Shown: piece after piece, positions 10,375 through 20,450 of the stretch
How positions within the stretch are numbered: position 1 is the first letter of the stretch
Layout: the number at the start of each line of letters is the position of its first letter
From: Pyrenophora tritici-repentis
Taxonomy: Eukaryota; Ascomycota; Dothideomycetes; Pleosporales; Pleosporaceae
Assembly: GCF_003171515.1 (NCBI RefSeq)
Contig: NC_089390.1
Coordinates: 1,736,001 to 1,800,000 of the forward strand
DNA: 64,000 nt
Direction: 5' to 3'
The notes under the pieces: model-generated
What the model was told of the DNA's origin: nothing
Database searches by the model: none
What the model saw: the letters and a program-made list of their open reading frames with translations, nothing else
Position numbers and translations under genes: made by a program

Positions 10375-12253
10375 CTGATCAGTGGTTGATATGACCACAG
10401 GTCGGCAAGACATCTGTGTACAGAGGGCCCATCAGCATTGCGTCTGTGTATTATTATTATATTATTATATTTCCATTAGAGTCCTGTATCAGTCGGTGAC
10501 TATGTAGGACTTTGGCTAAGCCGTTCTATGTATGTTGTTCAATATGGAGTTTCTATAGGTCTTGTACAATTTGGAGGATAGTTGCGTAGTCCAATTTCCG
10601 AGCTAGTCTTCCATTGGCGCGGGTGCTAAAGAGCAGTGTGGTGAACAGAAAGAGATGTAACAGCGAGCTCTTTGCGAAAAGAAATATTGTTTGTAGTTTT
10701 ATACAGTGTCTGTCTGTTGTTTTGTGTAGGCGTCTGTATATAGGGATCTACAAGAGAGAGAATAGATCTATACAGCTATTGCCTGGTCGATGTTTTGCTC
10801 GTGCGTGTGCTAGTGAAAGCAGGTGCTGGAGCGGTTCGGTATATGGGGTCGGTATATCGAGTCGGTTTAGGGCGTTCGGTAGAGAGGGTATTTGGTGTAG
10901 GCGTCTGTATATAGGGATCTACAAGACAGAATAGATCTATACAGCTATTACCTAGTCGATGTTTTGGGCGTTTTGGTGTAGGCGTCTGTATACAGGAATC
11001 TATTATAACCTAACAATAATAGACCTATACAGCTATTGCCTAGTCGATGTTTTGCTCGTGCGTGTGCTAGTGAAAGCAGGTGCTAGAGCGGTTCGGTATA
11101 TGGGGTCGGTATATCGAGTCGGTTTAGGGCGTTCGGTGGAGAGGGTATTTGGTGTAGGCGTCTGTATATAGGATCTACAAGAGAGAGAATAGATCTATAC
11201 ATCTAGTGCCTGGTCGGTGTTTTGCTCGTGCGTGTGCTAGTGAAAGCAGGTGCTAGAGCGGTTCGGTATATGGGGTCGGTATATCGAGTCGGTTTAGGTC
11301 GTTCGGTGGAGAGGGCTTTTGGTGTAGGCGTCTGTATATAGGGATCTACAAGAGAGATAATAGATCTATACATCTAGTGCCTGGTCGGTGTTTTGCTCGT
11401 GCGTGTGCTAGTGAAAGCAGGTGCTAGAGCGGTTCGGTATATGGGGTCGGTATATCGAGTCGGTTTAGGTCGTTCGGTGGAGAGGGCTTTTGGTGTAGGC
11501 GTCTGTATATAGGGATCTACAAGAGAGATAATAGATCTATACATCTAGTGCCTGGTCGGTGTTTTGCTCGTGAGTGTGCTGGTGACAGCAGGTGCTGGAG
11601 CGGTTCGGTATATGGGGTCGGTATATCGAGTTGGTTTAGGGCGTTCGGGTATAGGTAGCATCTAGATATATAGGCCTATTACTTTGCAGCAATAGAGATA
11701 TATACCTAAGGAAGAGCCGTTGCTCTGTCGGTTTCGTAGAGGGTGCCTTCGATCGAACATCTAAAATCAGTTGGCGCACGGGCCATTTGCAGAGATTTCT
11801 CTCAACTAAGGCCAGGTAACAACTCTGTCAAAGTTGCAGCGGCCAGCGCGCCCGCCACAACGCCTGCACGCAAAAGCAGACGTTGGAAACTGATTCTAGG
11901 AAGGCATTTCAATGGAATTGAGATGAAAAAAGGGTAATCCAGGACCTTTTTGTCATCTCGAAAAGTTGGTGTTCGATGATTGCGTCTGTGTAGCCTAGGT
12001 AAAGAAGCGACTCTTAGTACGACCTTGTATCGTATTAAGCAGTGCGAAGAACAGATCCGCCCACGAGCGTTCGTTTCGGCTGACGGAGTCTGAAAGAGAT
12101 CCAGAACTAGGGATCTGCGTCAACTACGCACCAAAACCCGACAAAATCACCGGCGAGCAACCCGCCACAGTCAACCCCGCGACGAGCGACCTACGGGCAA
12201 TCTACAAGCGACCCACAGGCAACCCCGCGACTCACAAGCAACCCACCGGAATC
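10375..12253 (+). other. Long untranslated leader of the Copia element
   Basis: This 1.9-kb stretch lies between the 5' LTR and the Gag start. It contains the tandem array at 10727-11650 and a repetitive segment around 12,150-12,245 (gcaaccc, gcgac words) just before ATG 12254. No frame here looks like protein. Such a leader may hold the packaging signal, but nothing shows that directly. Confidence 0.6.
10727..11650 (+). repeat. Tandem array of ~171-bp units in the Copia leader
   Basis: Units begin with taggcgtctgtata at 10727, 10898, 10979, 11155, 11325 and 11496, so spacing is about 171, 81, 176, 170 and 171 bp. The third unit (10898-10978) is a short version lacking the middle. Each full unit carries a partly palindromic part around atagatctatac, then tgctcgtgcgtgtgctag, then ggttcggtatatggggtcgg. 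Copies differ by only a few bases, so the array is young or homogenised. Confidence 0.9.
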
Positions 12254-15145
12254 ATGCCTACATGCATTACTACCCGGCAATGGTACCCAAAGGTGTACGC
12301 GGACGAGTACACCAATACCCAACTCGACATTGCAACCGATGCTATTATCCCTGGTCAGATAAGCACTATTGCTATCGACTGGATGATACAGGCCGAAGAG
12401 AACGGAGACTTTGACATCATGCTTATTCAAGACTTCCAAGAGACATTTGCAGGATGGTCTCTCAATCATTTCAATGCAATGGACATGCGAGTCCGTACAG
12501 CAGTCAAGAACATACTCCGCGACCGAGGTGTCTACATCGAGAAGAACAGCCGCAACACCATCGCACAACAGCTAGTCAATCTCCTTAGCCTTACACGCTC
12601 TCCCGACTGGCCCATTGACGAGCTCAACGTTATGCGACTCAACCCAGACTTCAAATGCCGACAGATAGCAGAAGAGGCACAACACGCTAGAACAACTCAA
12701 CAAAGCAGCAACCCGCCAACTCAAAGCGCCAGTATAAACTATGCGCCATCTCCTGCTCAGGCAAACGTAACAGCCCTCACCAACCTCGCAAAGGTATACA
12801 GTGAGGAGGAGAAGTTCAGTGGCGACAAGTATGACGTCCTCGACAACAAGATAGTCATCTTTAAAGACCATTGCGAAAAGGTTGGCATTACGACACCAGC
12901 ACAGTACAAACTTGCAGTCTCTACTATGCTTAGAGGCAAGGCCTCAGCATACTACTACAACTACATTGCTCCACTCAACCTAGACTACGACAGCATTATC
13001 AAGAAACTAGGGGAGTACTTTCACACGAGCGAGAACTACCAAATGTTCTTAAGTGAGTGGCGCACCATTATGCTGAAAGACGTCATCGCCAACAACCCCG
13101 ACAAGACACTCACCCAGTGTCTCGACATAGTCATCGACAAGCTCCAGCTGCTGCACCAGGCAATGACTCAACAGAATGGACCAAGCGAGCTCGCTCTTAC
13201 AAGCCAACTTATTGCTGCCTGTCAAGGCGTCGAAGCATGTAGCGCAGTCCTTATCCGCCCAGCTTCAACCTTTGAAGCCGTTGCCTCAGAACTCCGCAAC
13301 GCTGTCGGCAACTGGACGCGCTGCCATCCGCGCTCACAGTTCAACTGCGAGGAGTCCGATCCGAGCGAAGACGCGTTCTACACAAACCGCCGATACAACC
13401 GCAACGATAGCGGACAACGCGACAAACCGCGCAACTATAGCGCACAAGGCCAAGGCGAAGGATCCCGCAACTACAACCGCGGAGGATCCCGCTTCCAACG
13501 CAGCTTACCCCGATCGCAGTACAACGATGATACACAGCGCCGCAATAACAGGAAGTGCTACGTCTGTAGCAAGCCAGGCTGCTGGTCAACTCGTCACTCT
13601 AGAGAAGAGCGAAAGGAAGCGCAACAACGTTTCCGGACGTACGTGCAGACCCGCAACGTCGATATAGACTACGAAGCTTTCCTTGCCCAGTTTGAGGGCA
13701 TTGACCTTAATGACGACGACGATAACGGCGGCACGGACGAAGAACTCGACGCGTTCTTCAACAACGACCAGTTTGATACAAAGCACCAGTTTCTCACTGC
13801 TACCTGCGGTGCAGTTGATGGAGGAACAATGGTACGCAACCTCAACAACGCCGCCGCTCTACACGCGATCACGAAGATCGACCCATACGCCGGCAACGAC
13901 ATTGCCAAAGAGGCAAGCCACCTCTTCACACTCGATCACCGGTACGGGCGCGAGCAGTTCCAAGGCATCATGCCAGACACCGGCGCGGCCGGAGTGTCTA
14001 CAGCAGGCAAGCAACAGGTTACAGCGTTACACCGCATCCAACCGTTATGGATTGACAAGTCAACTGCTGGCCGACACCGGATCCGATTTGGGGATAACCC
14101 GGAGTGTGTTTCTATCGGCGACGTCAACGTCCAGACACCCGTTGGAGTGATTAGGTTCGCTGTAATGCCTACTAACACACCGTTCTTACTCTGTCTTGAT
14201 GACATGGACCGCCATGGCATCTACTTCAACAACGTCGACAATACGCTAGTTCATCAGTCCAAGGAGTACCCAATTGTCCGCAAGTGGGGGCATCCATGGC
14301 TTCTTCTCAACAAGCAGGAGACTGCCACCCACTATCTCACCGAAGGAGAACTCCAGCAACTCCACCGACGTTTTGGGCATCCAGCCGCCGCACGCCTCTA
14401 CAAAGTCCTAGTAAAGGCAGGCCACGACGACATTGACAAGACGCTAATTGATGAGATTAACAAGTTCTGTCATCAGTGCCAGATAACTGCTAAAGCACCA
14501 GGCCGATTCCGCTTTACTCTACGCGATGACAACCTCGACTTCAACTCCCGCGTCATCGTCGACATTATGTACATTGACAGTAAACCAGTCCTCCACGCCG
14601 TTGACGAAGCAACTGCTTTTCAAGCCGCCCGCTTTCTTATAGACATAAAAGCAAGCACAACATGGGACACGCTGCGCGCTATGTGGATTGACATGATTAT
14701 GGACCGACTGTCTTTCCCTAAGGTCTCTATTGTCGCATGCACGGATTCACGATCCTTGTACGACTGTCTCGTCAAACTCGGCACTACTAAGGAGAAACGT
14801 CTCATGATAGACATCATGGCATTGCGCGAGGCATACGAGCGCAACGATCTCATGGATATCCGCTGGATTGACGGCAGAGACAACCCAGCAGATGCGATGA
14901 CAAAGGCAGCGAGCAACTCTGCTTTAGAGCATCTCATTGACACCAACGAGCTCGAACTTCGTGTACAGGGATGGGTGAATCGCGACACCACAGGCATCGA
15001 GCCTACGAACAAGCCAGGCACCAAGCCTACGAACAAGACAGGCACCGAGCCTACAGACAAGACAGGCACCGAGCCTACAAACAAGACAGGCACCGAGCCT
15101 ACGAGCGATGGCACCGAGCCCACGATTGATTGTGGTGAGAACTGA
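12254..15145 (+). CDS. Copia Gag-protease-truncated integrase/RNase H fusion polyprotein
   Basis: A 963-residue open frame in one Copia-type polyprotein. Gag occupies about residues 1-430, with a Cys-rich nucleic-acid-binding motif near 435 (CYVCSKPGCWSTRH). The aspartic protease site is MPDTGAAG near 574. The integrase zinc domain has LHRRFGH near 704 and CHQC near 739, and the integrase core begins at VDIMYID near 769. At about residue 815 the frame jumps directly to the end of Copia RNase H (ACTDSRSLYDCL, KRLMIDIMALR, DNPADAMTK). The rest of the integrase core and the whole reverse transcriptase, including any YVDD box, are missing, yet the frame is kept. The C terminus has imperfect 8-residue repeats (TGTEPTNK) from about residue 914. 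Gag and protease look intact, so the protein could still build particles. Confidence 0.9.
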   Translation: MPTCITTRQWYPKVYADEYTNTQLDIATDAIIPGQISTIAIDWMIQAEENGDFDIMLIQDFQETFAGWSLNHFNAMDMRVRTAVKNILRDRGVYIEKNSRNTIAQQLVNLLSLTRSPDWPIDELNVMRLNPDFKCRQIAEEAQHARTTQQSSNPPTQSASINYAPSPAQANVTALTNLAKVYSEEEKFSGDKYDVLDNKIVIFKDHCEKVGITTPAQYKLAVSTMLRGKASAYYYNYIAPLNLDYDSIIKKLGEYFHTSENYQMFLSEWRTIMLKDVIANNPDKTLTQCLDIVIDKLQLLHQAMTQQNGPSELALTSQLIAACQGVEACSAVLIRPASTFEAVASELRNAVGNWTRCHPRSQFNCEESDPSEDAFYTNRRYNRNDSGQRDKPRNYSAQGQGEGSRNYNRGGSRFQRSLPRSQYNDDTQRRNNRKCYVCSKPGCWSTRHSREERKEAQQRFRTYVQTRNVDIDYEAFLAQFEGIDLNDDDDNGGTDEELDAFFNNDQFDTKHQFLTATCGAVDGGTMVRNLNNAAALHAITKIDPYAGNDIAKEASHLFTLDHRYGREQFQGIMPDTGAAGVSTAGKQQVTALHRIQPLWIDKSTAGRHRIRFGDNPECVSIGDVNVQTPVGVIRFAVMPTNTPFLLCLDDMDRHGIYFNNVDNTLVHQSKEYPIVRKWGHPWLLLNKQETATHYLTEGELQQLHRRFGHPAAARLYKVLVKAGHDDIDKTLIDEINKFCHQCQITAKAPGRFRFTLRDDNLDFNSRVIVDIMYIDSKPVLHAVDEATAFQAARFLIDIKASTTWDTLRAMWIDMIMDRLSFPKVSIVACTDSRSLYDCLVKLGTTKEKRLMIDIMALREAYERNDLMDIRWIDGRDNPADAMTKAASNSALEHLIDTNELELRVQGWVNRDTTGIEPTNKPGTKPTNKTGTEPTDKTGTEPTNKTGTEPTSDGTEPTIDCGEN

Positions 15146-15287
15146 GACGGACACACATGCACACACACACAAGGGATGAATGGGTTGCATGTATTTGCGT
15201 TAGCCGGAATAGGAAACTAGATACTTTTCTAGGAGCAGGATATTGTAGCAGATTCGGGGTACTTGGGAGCTGACTGTACGCCGTCAC

Positions 15288-15301
15288 AAAAAGAAGAAAA
15301 G
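15288..15301 (+). other. Polypurine tract of the Copia element
   Basis: A purine-only run (aaaaagaagaaaag) ending four bases before the 3' LTR. This is the position and composition expected of the RNase H-resistant primer for plus-strand DNA synthesis in LTR retrotransposons. Confidence 0.75.
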
Positions 15302-15305
15302 CCAG

Positions 15306-15508
15306 TGTCGGAACATGCGCGTACAGCCAGCCCGGCGAGTTTTTCCGGGCCGGAAGCTTGGACCACTAGTTAGACCAAGCTTCCCGCTTAGCTCGCAACC
15401 GTACATATGGAGATCTCTCCATCCAGCTCTTGCTCACTACTAATCAAATACTATACACTTTGTTCGTTGCAACGACTGCTAGTATTCGACACCTTTGCCG
15501 TGTCATCA
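15306..15508 (+). repeat. 3' LTR of the Copia element (intact)
   Basis: 203 bp from TGTCGGAACATG to TTGCCGTGTCATCA, followed by target duplication GATGG (15509-15513). By eye it equals the rejoined 5' LTR base for base. It also serves as the unfilled target for the transposon at 8447-10319. Confidence 0.95.
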
Positions 15509-15513
15509 GATGG

Positions 15514-16294
15514 TTCTTCAGTTTGGTACGCCAAGCACGGGTACCATGGTACTGTACCATAGTTAGGGGAGATGGAAAACTCCGCGCGCACACGAATATT
15601 CTTGTTACTAATCCTTTTTCTTTTGTTCTCCGTGAGACTCTACACGTTGATGCTTGCATAAATCGGGTATAATACCATGCTACTCCCAGGTAGGTAGTTA
15701 AGGGCTCATTCCGTGCAAGCTGACACCAAGAGAAAATCATCTCAATTTGTGCAAGCTGACGCCGAGAGAGAAAGTCATTCAACTATTTGAAGGGTGATAA
15801 TGTGGAGTCTAACGCTCTTAGAGATACGACTCGAGAAAAGGGAGAGATACGACTCGAGAAAAGGCGTAGGTACTTATACGGGTTCCGCCTTGAGTGGAAG
15901 GCAAGACAGTTCAGTCCAGGGCTTTTGCTGGTATCCCACAACTAATAAATAAGGCGAAAAAAGTAACACACGTATACAGTAATTTTGTGAGTAGTGTGCA
16001 TAAAGCAAAGAAAAATAAACTGCTAGCCGTGTTCTTTGAGCGAGTACAGTCCCTAACATGCTCTTTTCGTATTCGTTATTAACCTGCTACCCTTGCAACA
16101 CCCTTGATTAAAGGGGCTCATCATTATTCCACAATCGGACTCGGTACTTCGATCTGAACTTTGACTGCACGTACTAATCCATGTATATAAGCCTGCGAGG
16201 TGTGCGCCGTTTGCTTAGACAGAGTCAACATTATCAACATCATTTACAATTCACCACCAAAACCTACAACCCGAAACAAGTCTTCATTACTACA
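15514..16294. other. Spacer and promoter before the secreted-protein gene
   Basis: Begins with the right half of a short repeat shared with 63,060-63,090 (cagtttggtacgccaag). It holds two small tandem duplications: gtgcaagctgac-type units near 15713 and 15749, and gagatacgactcgagaaaagg twice at 15821-15864. A good TATA box, tatataag, lies at about 16183-16190, some 105 bases before ATG 16295, with a CA-rich leader between them. Confidence 0.5.
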
Positions 16295-16682
16295 ATGCGC
16301 TTCCATCTCCTCGCACTGGTGGTAGCACCCCTTGCGTATGCAAATACCGATGGCGGATGTCAGAGCTCAGATGAGGTTAAGTGTTCGAATCGATGGGGAT
16401 ATCAGGTATTCTATGTTGCCACTCCCACCCAACTTCATCACATACTGACCTTTCCAGTGTCCTAGCACCCATCCACCAACTACTGCGACGGGCATGTGTC
16501 AAGTAGCTGGACGACGACATCGCATTCGCTTTTTTTGCATAAGCTTTTCACCTGCTTTGCTACCTAGACCTGGTCTGATTTTGTTTTTAGTGCTTCTCTT
16601 AGGTTGTTTTGTACAACGGGAACCGGCAGCCGTAGAGGAGAAGGGGCGGGGAGTATATCTGGCCACTCTGATATTTACTTGA
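16295..16682 (+). CDS. Candidate small secreted cysteine-containing protein
   Basis: The first exon (16295-16405) encodes MRFHLLALVVAPLAYA, a good signal peptide, followed by NTDGGCQSSDEVKCSNRWGYQ. A 52-nt intron (16406-16457, GTATTC..CCAG) keeps the frame into CPSTHPPTTATGMCQ. Beyond that the gene model is unsure. Reading on gives an odd hydrophobic tail to the stop at 16682. A second intron from GTAGCT at about 16505 could instead end the protein after only a few more residues (~55-65 total). The TATA box and CA-rich leader support a real, strongly expressed gene. No family was recognised. Small secreted Cys-containing proteins next to repeats are a common profile for effector candidates in plant-associated fungi; that role is inference. 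Confidence 0.45.
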
Positions 16683-16968
16683 ATGCGGTTTGGTGTGCAA
16701 AAGGGCGGAAGGGGTTTCACGGATAGATTGCTGGTATAAAGCAGACTTTCATCACATGCTTTTCGGCTGGCTTTGTACACCTATGAACGCCCATCCTGAC
16801 TAGTAGCAAGATATAATGGAAGTTGGTTTATTCTCAACTTAACTATCGATTGCTCTTCACACGACATGGTCAAAACAGACTGACGTTGGTTAGCATGCGA
16901 CGATACAAAAGATTTGGAAGTATCACACTTAGGAGAAAAGTTCGATGAAAATGTAACGGGAGTATGGG

Positions 16969-18066
16969 TTATACTGCACATGTAATAAGTAAAAACTCGA
17001 AATACAGACAGGACAATGAAGCAGCATGGGAAAATATGCGTACCCAAGCTAATATATACTGCTTAATAGCCTTAGGATCGGGCCTGCCCACCCCCCCTTC
17101 AATCCTCACACCCCATCCTCTCAGCACCCCAGAACTTCCCCCCAGCACAGCCATCTTCTCTCGGACACACTGCTCGTGCTTCTTCTGCAGCTTCGCCTCT
17201 TTGGCCATGGCCTGCTTAATCTTTGCCTCTCGCTTCACAATCTCATCGTGCTCAACCTCCTTGATCAGCCTAGCCTCCGTCTGTCGCAACCGCGAGCGCT
17301 GAGACTTTGTCTTACGTCCCCCACGCCCCTCGAGCGCCGCAACCTGCCGCTGAAACAAAGCAAGGCGTTTTTGCGGACCCATACGAGTACAAACAGGTGA
17401 ATTATGTAAATCGCGCCACGTGTTGGTAGGAAGGGCACGACCTTCACTGACAATAGCGTCCCAATCGTGGAAGTACTTTTCCTCATCTAAATCGAAGGTG
17501 CAGCCTGGTTGAGCATATTGGGTGGCTAGGGCTTCGTGCGCGTGACGACGAAGGCGCTCGTGCATTCCGCTAATATTATTTTCTAGCTGGTCTTCCTGTT
17601 CGTACTTTTCGACGTGGAGATGACGCCAGTGTTCAAAGGCGGTGTAGGCAGCGTTATACTCGGCGTTCAAAACATACTTTTCTTCTTCGCCTAACTTTAC
17701 GAAGGCGAAGCGGTGGGTTTTAGAAGAGGCGATTGCCCAGTTGATGATTGGGGTGGGCTCGTTGCCGCGGAGGTTGTTCCACCATTCGGAGTTGAAGCTG
17801 AATATGCCAGCGGGGAGCTTGTCGCGCCAGTCTGTATCATCGTCCTCGTGTTGGTCTTCGACGGTGGTGTGTTTAAGATGGGATAGACAGTACTTATAAG
17901 CTTCGTTGATTTCTTGGAAACGAGCGGTTGCTTCTGCTTAGACCTCTCGATCGGCCTTGTCGGGGTGGTACAAGAGAGCAAGTTTCTTGTATGCTGTCTG
18001 GATGGAAGTCGCAGAAGCCGTGGGTGTGAGGCCGAGAATGGCGAAAAAGTGTGCGTCGTTTGGCAT
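16969..18066 (-). pseudogene. J-domain (DnaJ-like) protein gene with an in-frame TAA
   Basis: From ATG 18066 the frame reads MPNDAHFFAILGLTPTA, then a J-domain helix and the diagnostic HPD (LALLYHPDKADREV). TAA 17940-17938 follows directly, and the same frame continues AEATARFQEINEAYKYCLSH, which is the rest of the J-domain. It stays open to 16969, 366 codons in all. Downstream are an acidic linker, a Trp-rich patch (FNSEWWNNLRG) and a long Lys/Glu/Arg coiled-coil stretch (~residues 230-310). J-domains stimulate Hsp70 ATPase through HPD. The stop cuts the domain just after that motif, so the gene is probably broken, unless the stop is read through or is a base error. The extreme C terminus looks unlike protein and may include missed splicing. 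Confidence 0.7.
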
Positions 18067-18415
18067 GCTTGTGGTGATGATGATTCAAAAGAAGGCTGGA
18101 ATGCTCGCTGTACGCTTTGGGTTGGGAAGTGTAGTGTTGGTGAATAGTGAGTCTACTCTGTGAGTCCTTATTGTTCCAGACTGTAGCGCTTTCTACTCAT
18201 ATAGCTTCAGGGTCTCTTGACATCAACCTAGTGGATGCCAACCATGGTTCGCGCACCAGAGCTATGGAGGAAATATGGGCTTCTTAGCTAAGCGATTGGA
18301 AACACCCAATCATACCCGTTAACGGCGTGGTAAATCCCCTGTAATACGTATGTGGTTCGGCCCAGGGTAGCGATGGAATGCTAGTATGAGGCTAACTCAT
18401 ACTTCCTGTTTGCCA
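18067..18415. other. Spacer between J-domain gene and Zn2Cys6 gene
   Basis: About 350 bases, upstream of the J-domain gene and downstream of the regulator gene. No gene or repeat recognised. Confidence 0.4.
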
Positions 18416-19595
18416 TCACAGTTGCTCTGAAATACCTTTCCAGTTGGACAGGAACCAAAATTCGGAGCCTGCATATTCTAGAAGCTTACAGTAATATTTG
18501 AAAACTGTTCTGACATGGGGATGTCCCCTTTCCTTTAAAGTTTCTATAAATTCTTTCTGAAGGCTGATGGGCCATACCATGATGGCGCGCAGGGCTGGAT
18601 GAGAAGTCGTTTCCAGGGAGTATTGCAGAGAGACTCGTAGTTGATCGATGGCTTGAATAATGGCAAGGCCAATCGGCGATGAGTCCTCGGAGACCGAACA
18701 GCCTAGAGCCTGTATTTCGACCAGGAAAGCAGACAACAGCGAGGGTGGCTTTGGCAACTCTGCCACAGGCGTCATGATAAGTGCGAAAGGTCCGCTTAGT
18801 AAGATGTGGATGACATCCTTCATCACGAAATGTACTCCGCGCACAACCTGGAACGTCTCCACGAGCACGTCCAGATTGTATGCACGTGCATCGGCAAAGG
18901 CGTTCATCACAGTCAACATGGCCGAAGCGAAGACCGCGTGGCAATTCAATGGTCCAATATCCGTGATCGCTTTGTTCAGGCTTGTAAGTGCAACGCTTTG
19001 ATGCGCAGAGGCAGCCAAGCGAAAATGGGTCGCCCTGGATGGATTGCTGTAGACGAGATGATTTGACGAGAAAGCCAATATGCTGTGTAGGAGAAAATCG
19101 AATTTAAACCCCTCTTGGGGGACTGCAAATTGCCAAATCTGTTTGATTTCGTCGGTGCCTGGCAGACTTTGGTGCGCGTGTGAGGTATAATGGTGCATCA
19201 ACTCCATATCCCGTAGCCAGTCAGCTGTTGGCACTCCAGCTGGAGCCTCAGCTGGCACGGTAGGTAAAACATGCTCCTGCACTGGTCGGAGATGCGAAGG
19301 ATCCGGTGAATATCCGTCCGTCTGGGTTGACAGGCTTCCCGGACTACCTGATGCAGATAGCTGTATGTTGTGCGGGGACGCAGTCTCCGAACCGCTTGCA
19401 CTTTGGGTATCAGCACCAAGAAGACTACATTCGGCTCTATATCGCGTGCAAGCGCCACATGGCCTGCCTTCGTCACACTAGATGTGTGAGTGTTAGAAAG
19501 ACGGTGAAGGCGTGGCGGAAGCTAGATACCTTGACGCGTCGCGCTTTGCATTGTAAACAGCCATTACGACTTTTTCTCGAACCAAGTCTGGGCAT
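18416..19595 (-). CDS. Zn2Cys6 fungal transcription factor (Upc2-like architecture)
   Basis: Two exons, 19595-19530 and 19477-18416, joined across a 52-nt intron (19529-19478) that splits the zinc cluster, give 375 residues. Residues 13-39 form a perfect binuclear cluster: CLQCKARRVK then CDEGRPCGACTRYRAEC. A Ser/Pro-rich linker follows. The C-terminal regulatory domain starts with DWLRDMELMHHYTSHAHQSL, typical of the fungal transcription-factor domain found in Upc2-type and related regulators. The N-terminal MPRLGSRKSRNG is the usual basic lead-in. It is a sequence-specific nuclear DNA-binding protein with unknown target. It may control the nearby metabolic genes at 21.8-31.3 kb, but only proximity suggests that. 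The frame is intact. Confidence 0.9.
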
Positions 19596-20450
19596 TATGC
19601 AAGGTTATTCAATGCTTATGAGTGGATGGATCGCTCCCGGCTGGCTGAGTAGGTAAGCTGGCAGAGTGTGTGAGTGGCTCCGATCCGTCTACGGGTAGCT
19701 CCGATCCAAAGTGCGAGTGCGAGTGCGACGGGTGGGTGCCACCTGCTTACGTCATCAACCAAAACAGCCGTCATTGGTGGGTACACAAATTTTTCGGAAT
19801 TTCAAGGTTAGGATACGCTTAACACATCGACATGGACCGCAAAACTCGAGTGGGCATTACACTGGAGGGGTATCTGCACATCAACTTTCTAGCATACAAG
19901 AATCACAATCACCCTGTCTCACAGTTTGCAATATCGCAGCTCCAGGGCTATCCCGAGCATGGTCCACTCCAAATTGCCCAGGTAGACATCGGGTTTTCGT
20001 TCCGTACCTACCCCAGTGGGCAACTTTGGTAGCCAATCATAGGTACCTAGGTAGACTACACGAAAATGTAACCATGGATCACATATATCGTGACTTTCAA
20101 GTTACTTGTGAGCTAGACGCACGCCAGGAGGACCTGTGAAGTGGTCAATAGAGACGTCCTTGAGTATGAAGCCTTATAGCGGTATCGAAACCCTGGAATG
20201 CCCATCGCTCGTTCGCCTCTACCATGATCACACTCGATGCACAATCTCGTCCACATGTCAGTGAATATTATAGTAGTTCCTGACAGATTCAGATTCAAAA
20301 GATCAACGTCAAGCCAACTCCAAAGATCACAGAGCTCCTATAATCTTCAGATAGGCCGCCCGGTGCCGTGTGACGATTTGTCTTCAACTAGCAAGGAGCC
20401 TTGGTATCAGGTGGACCCTGAATCTTCACCACGCGATTTTTTTAAATTAA
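19596..20450. other. Intergenic DNA between regulator and kinase-like gene
   Basis: Short frames on the + strand (for example 19832-20032) have no recognisable content. A T/A-rich patch at about 20436-20450 (tttttttaaattaa) could be a promoter element for the next gene if it starts at the second ATG (20595). Confidence 0.4.

Larger units (their letters stand above)
8297..15508 (+). mobile_element. Ty1/Copia LTR retrotransposon, non-autonomous, with a nested DNA transposon
   Basis: Two direct 203-bp LTRs (TGTCGG...GTCATCA) bound the element. It is flanked by the 5-bp direct repeat GATGG at 8292-8296 and 15509-15513, the mark of integrase-mediated insertion. The 5' LTR is interrupted by a TA-flanked transposon at 8447-10319; without it the internal part is 10375-15305. 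A purine tract (15288-15301) lies just before the 3' LTR, as expected for plus-strand priming. A single long frame at 12254-15145 encodes Gag, protease, the first part of integrase and the end of RNase H. Reverse transcriptase is absent, so the element needs enzymes in trans. I compared the two LTRs by eye and found no difference, which indicates recent insertion. The primer-binding site directly after 10374 was not assigned to a tRNA. Confidence 0.93.

Noticed and set aside
11101..11130. ggtttaggg words in the leader array, similar to telomere repeat
   Set aside because: They occur once per 171-bp unit and are never tandem, so they are not telomeric DNA.
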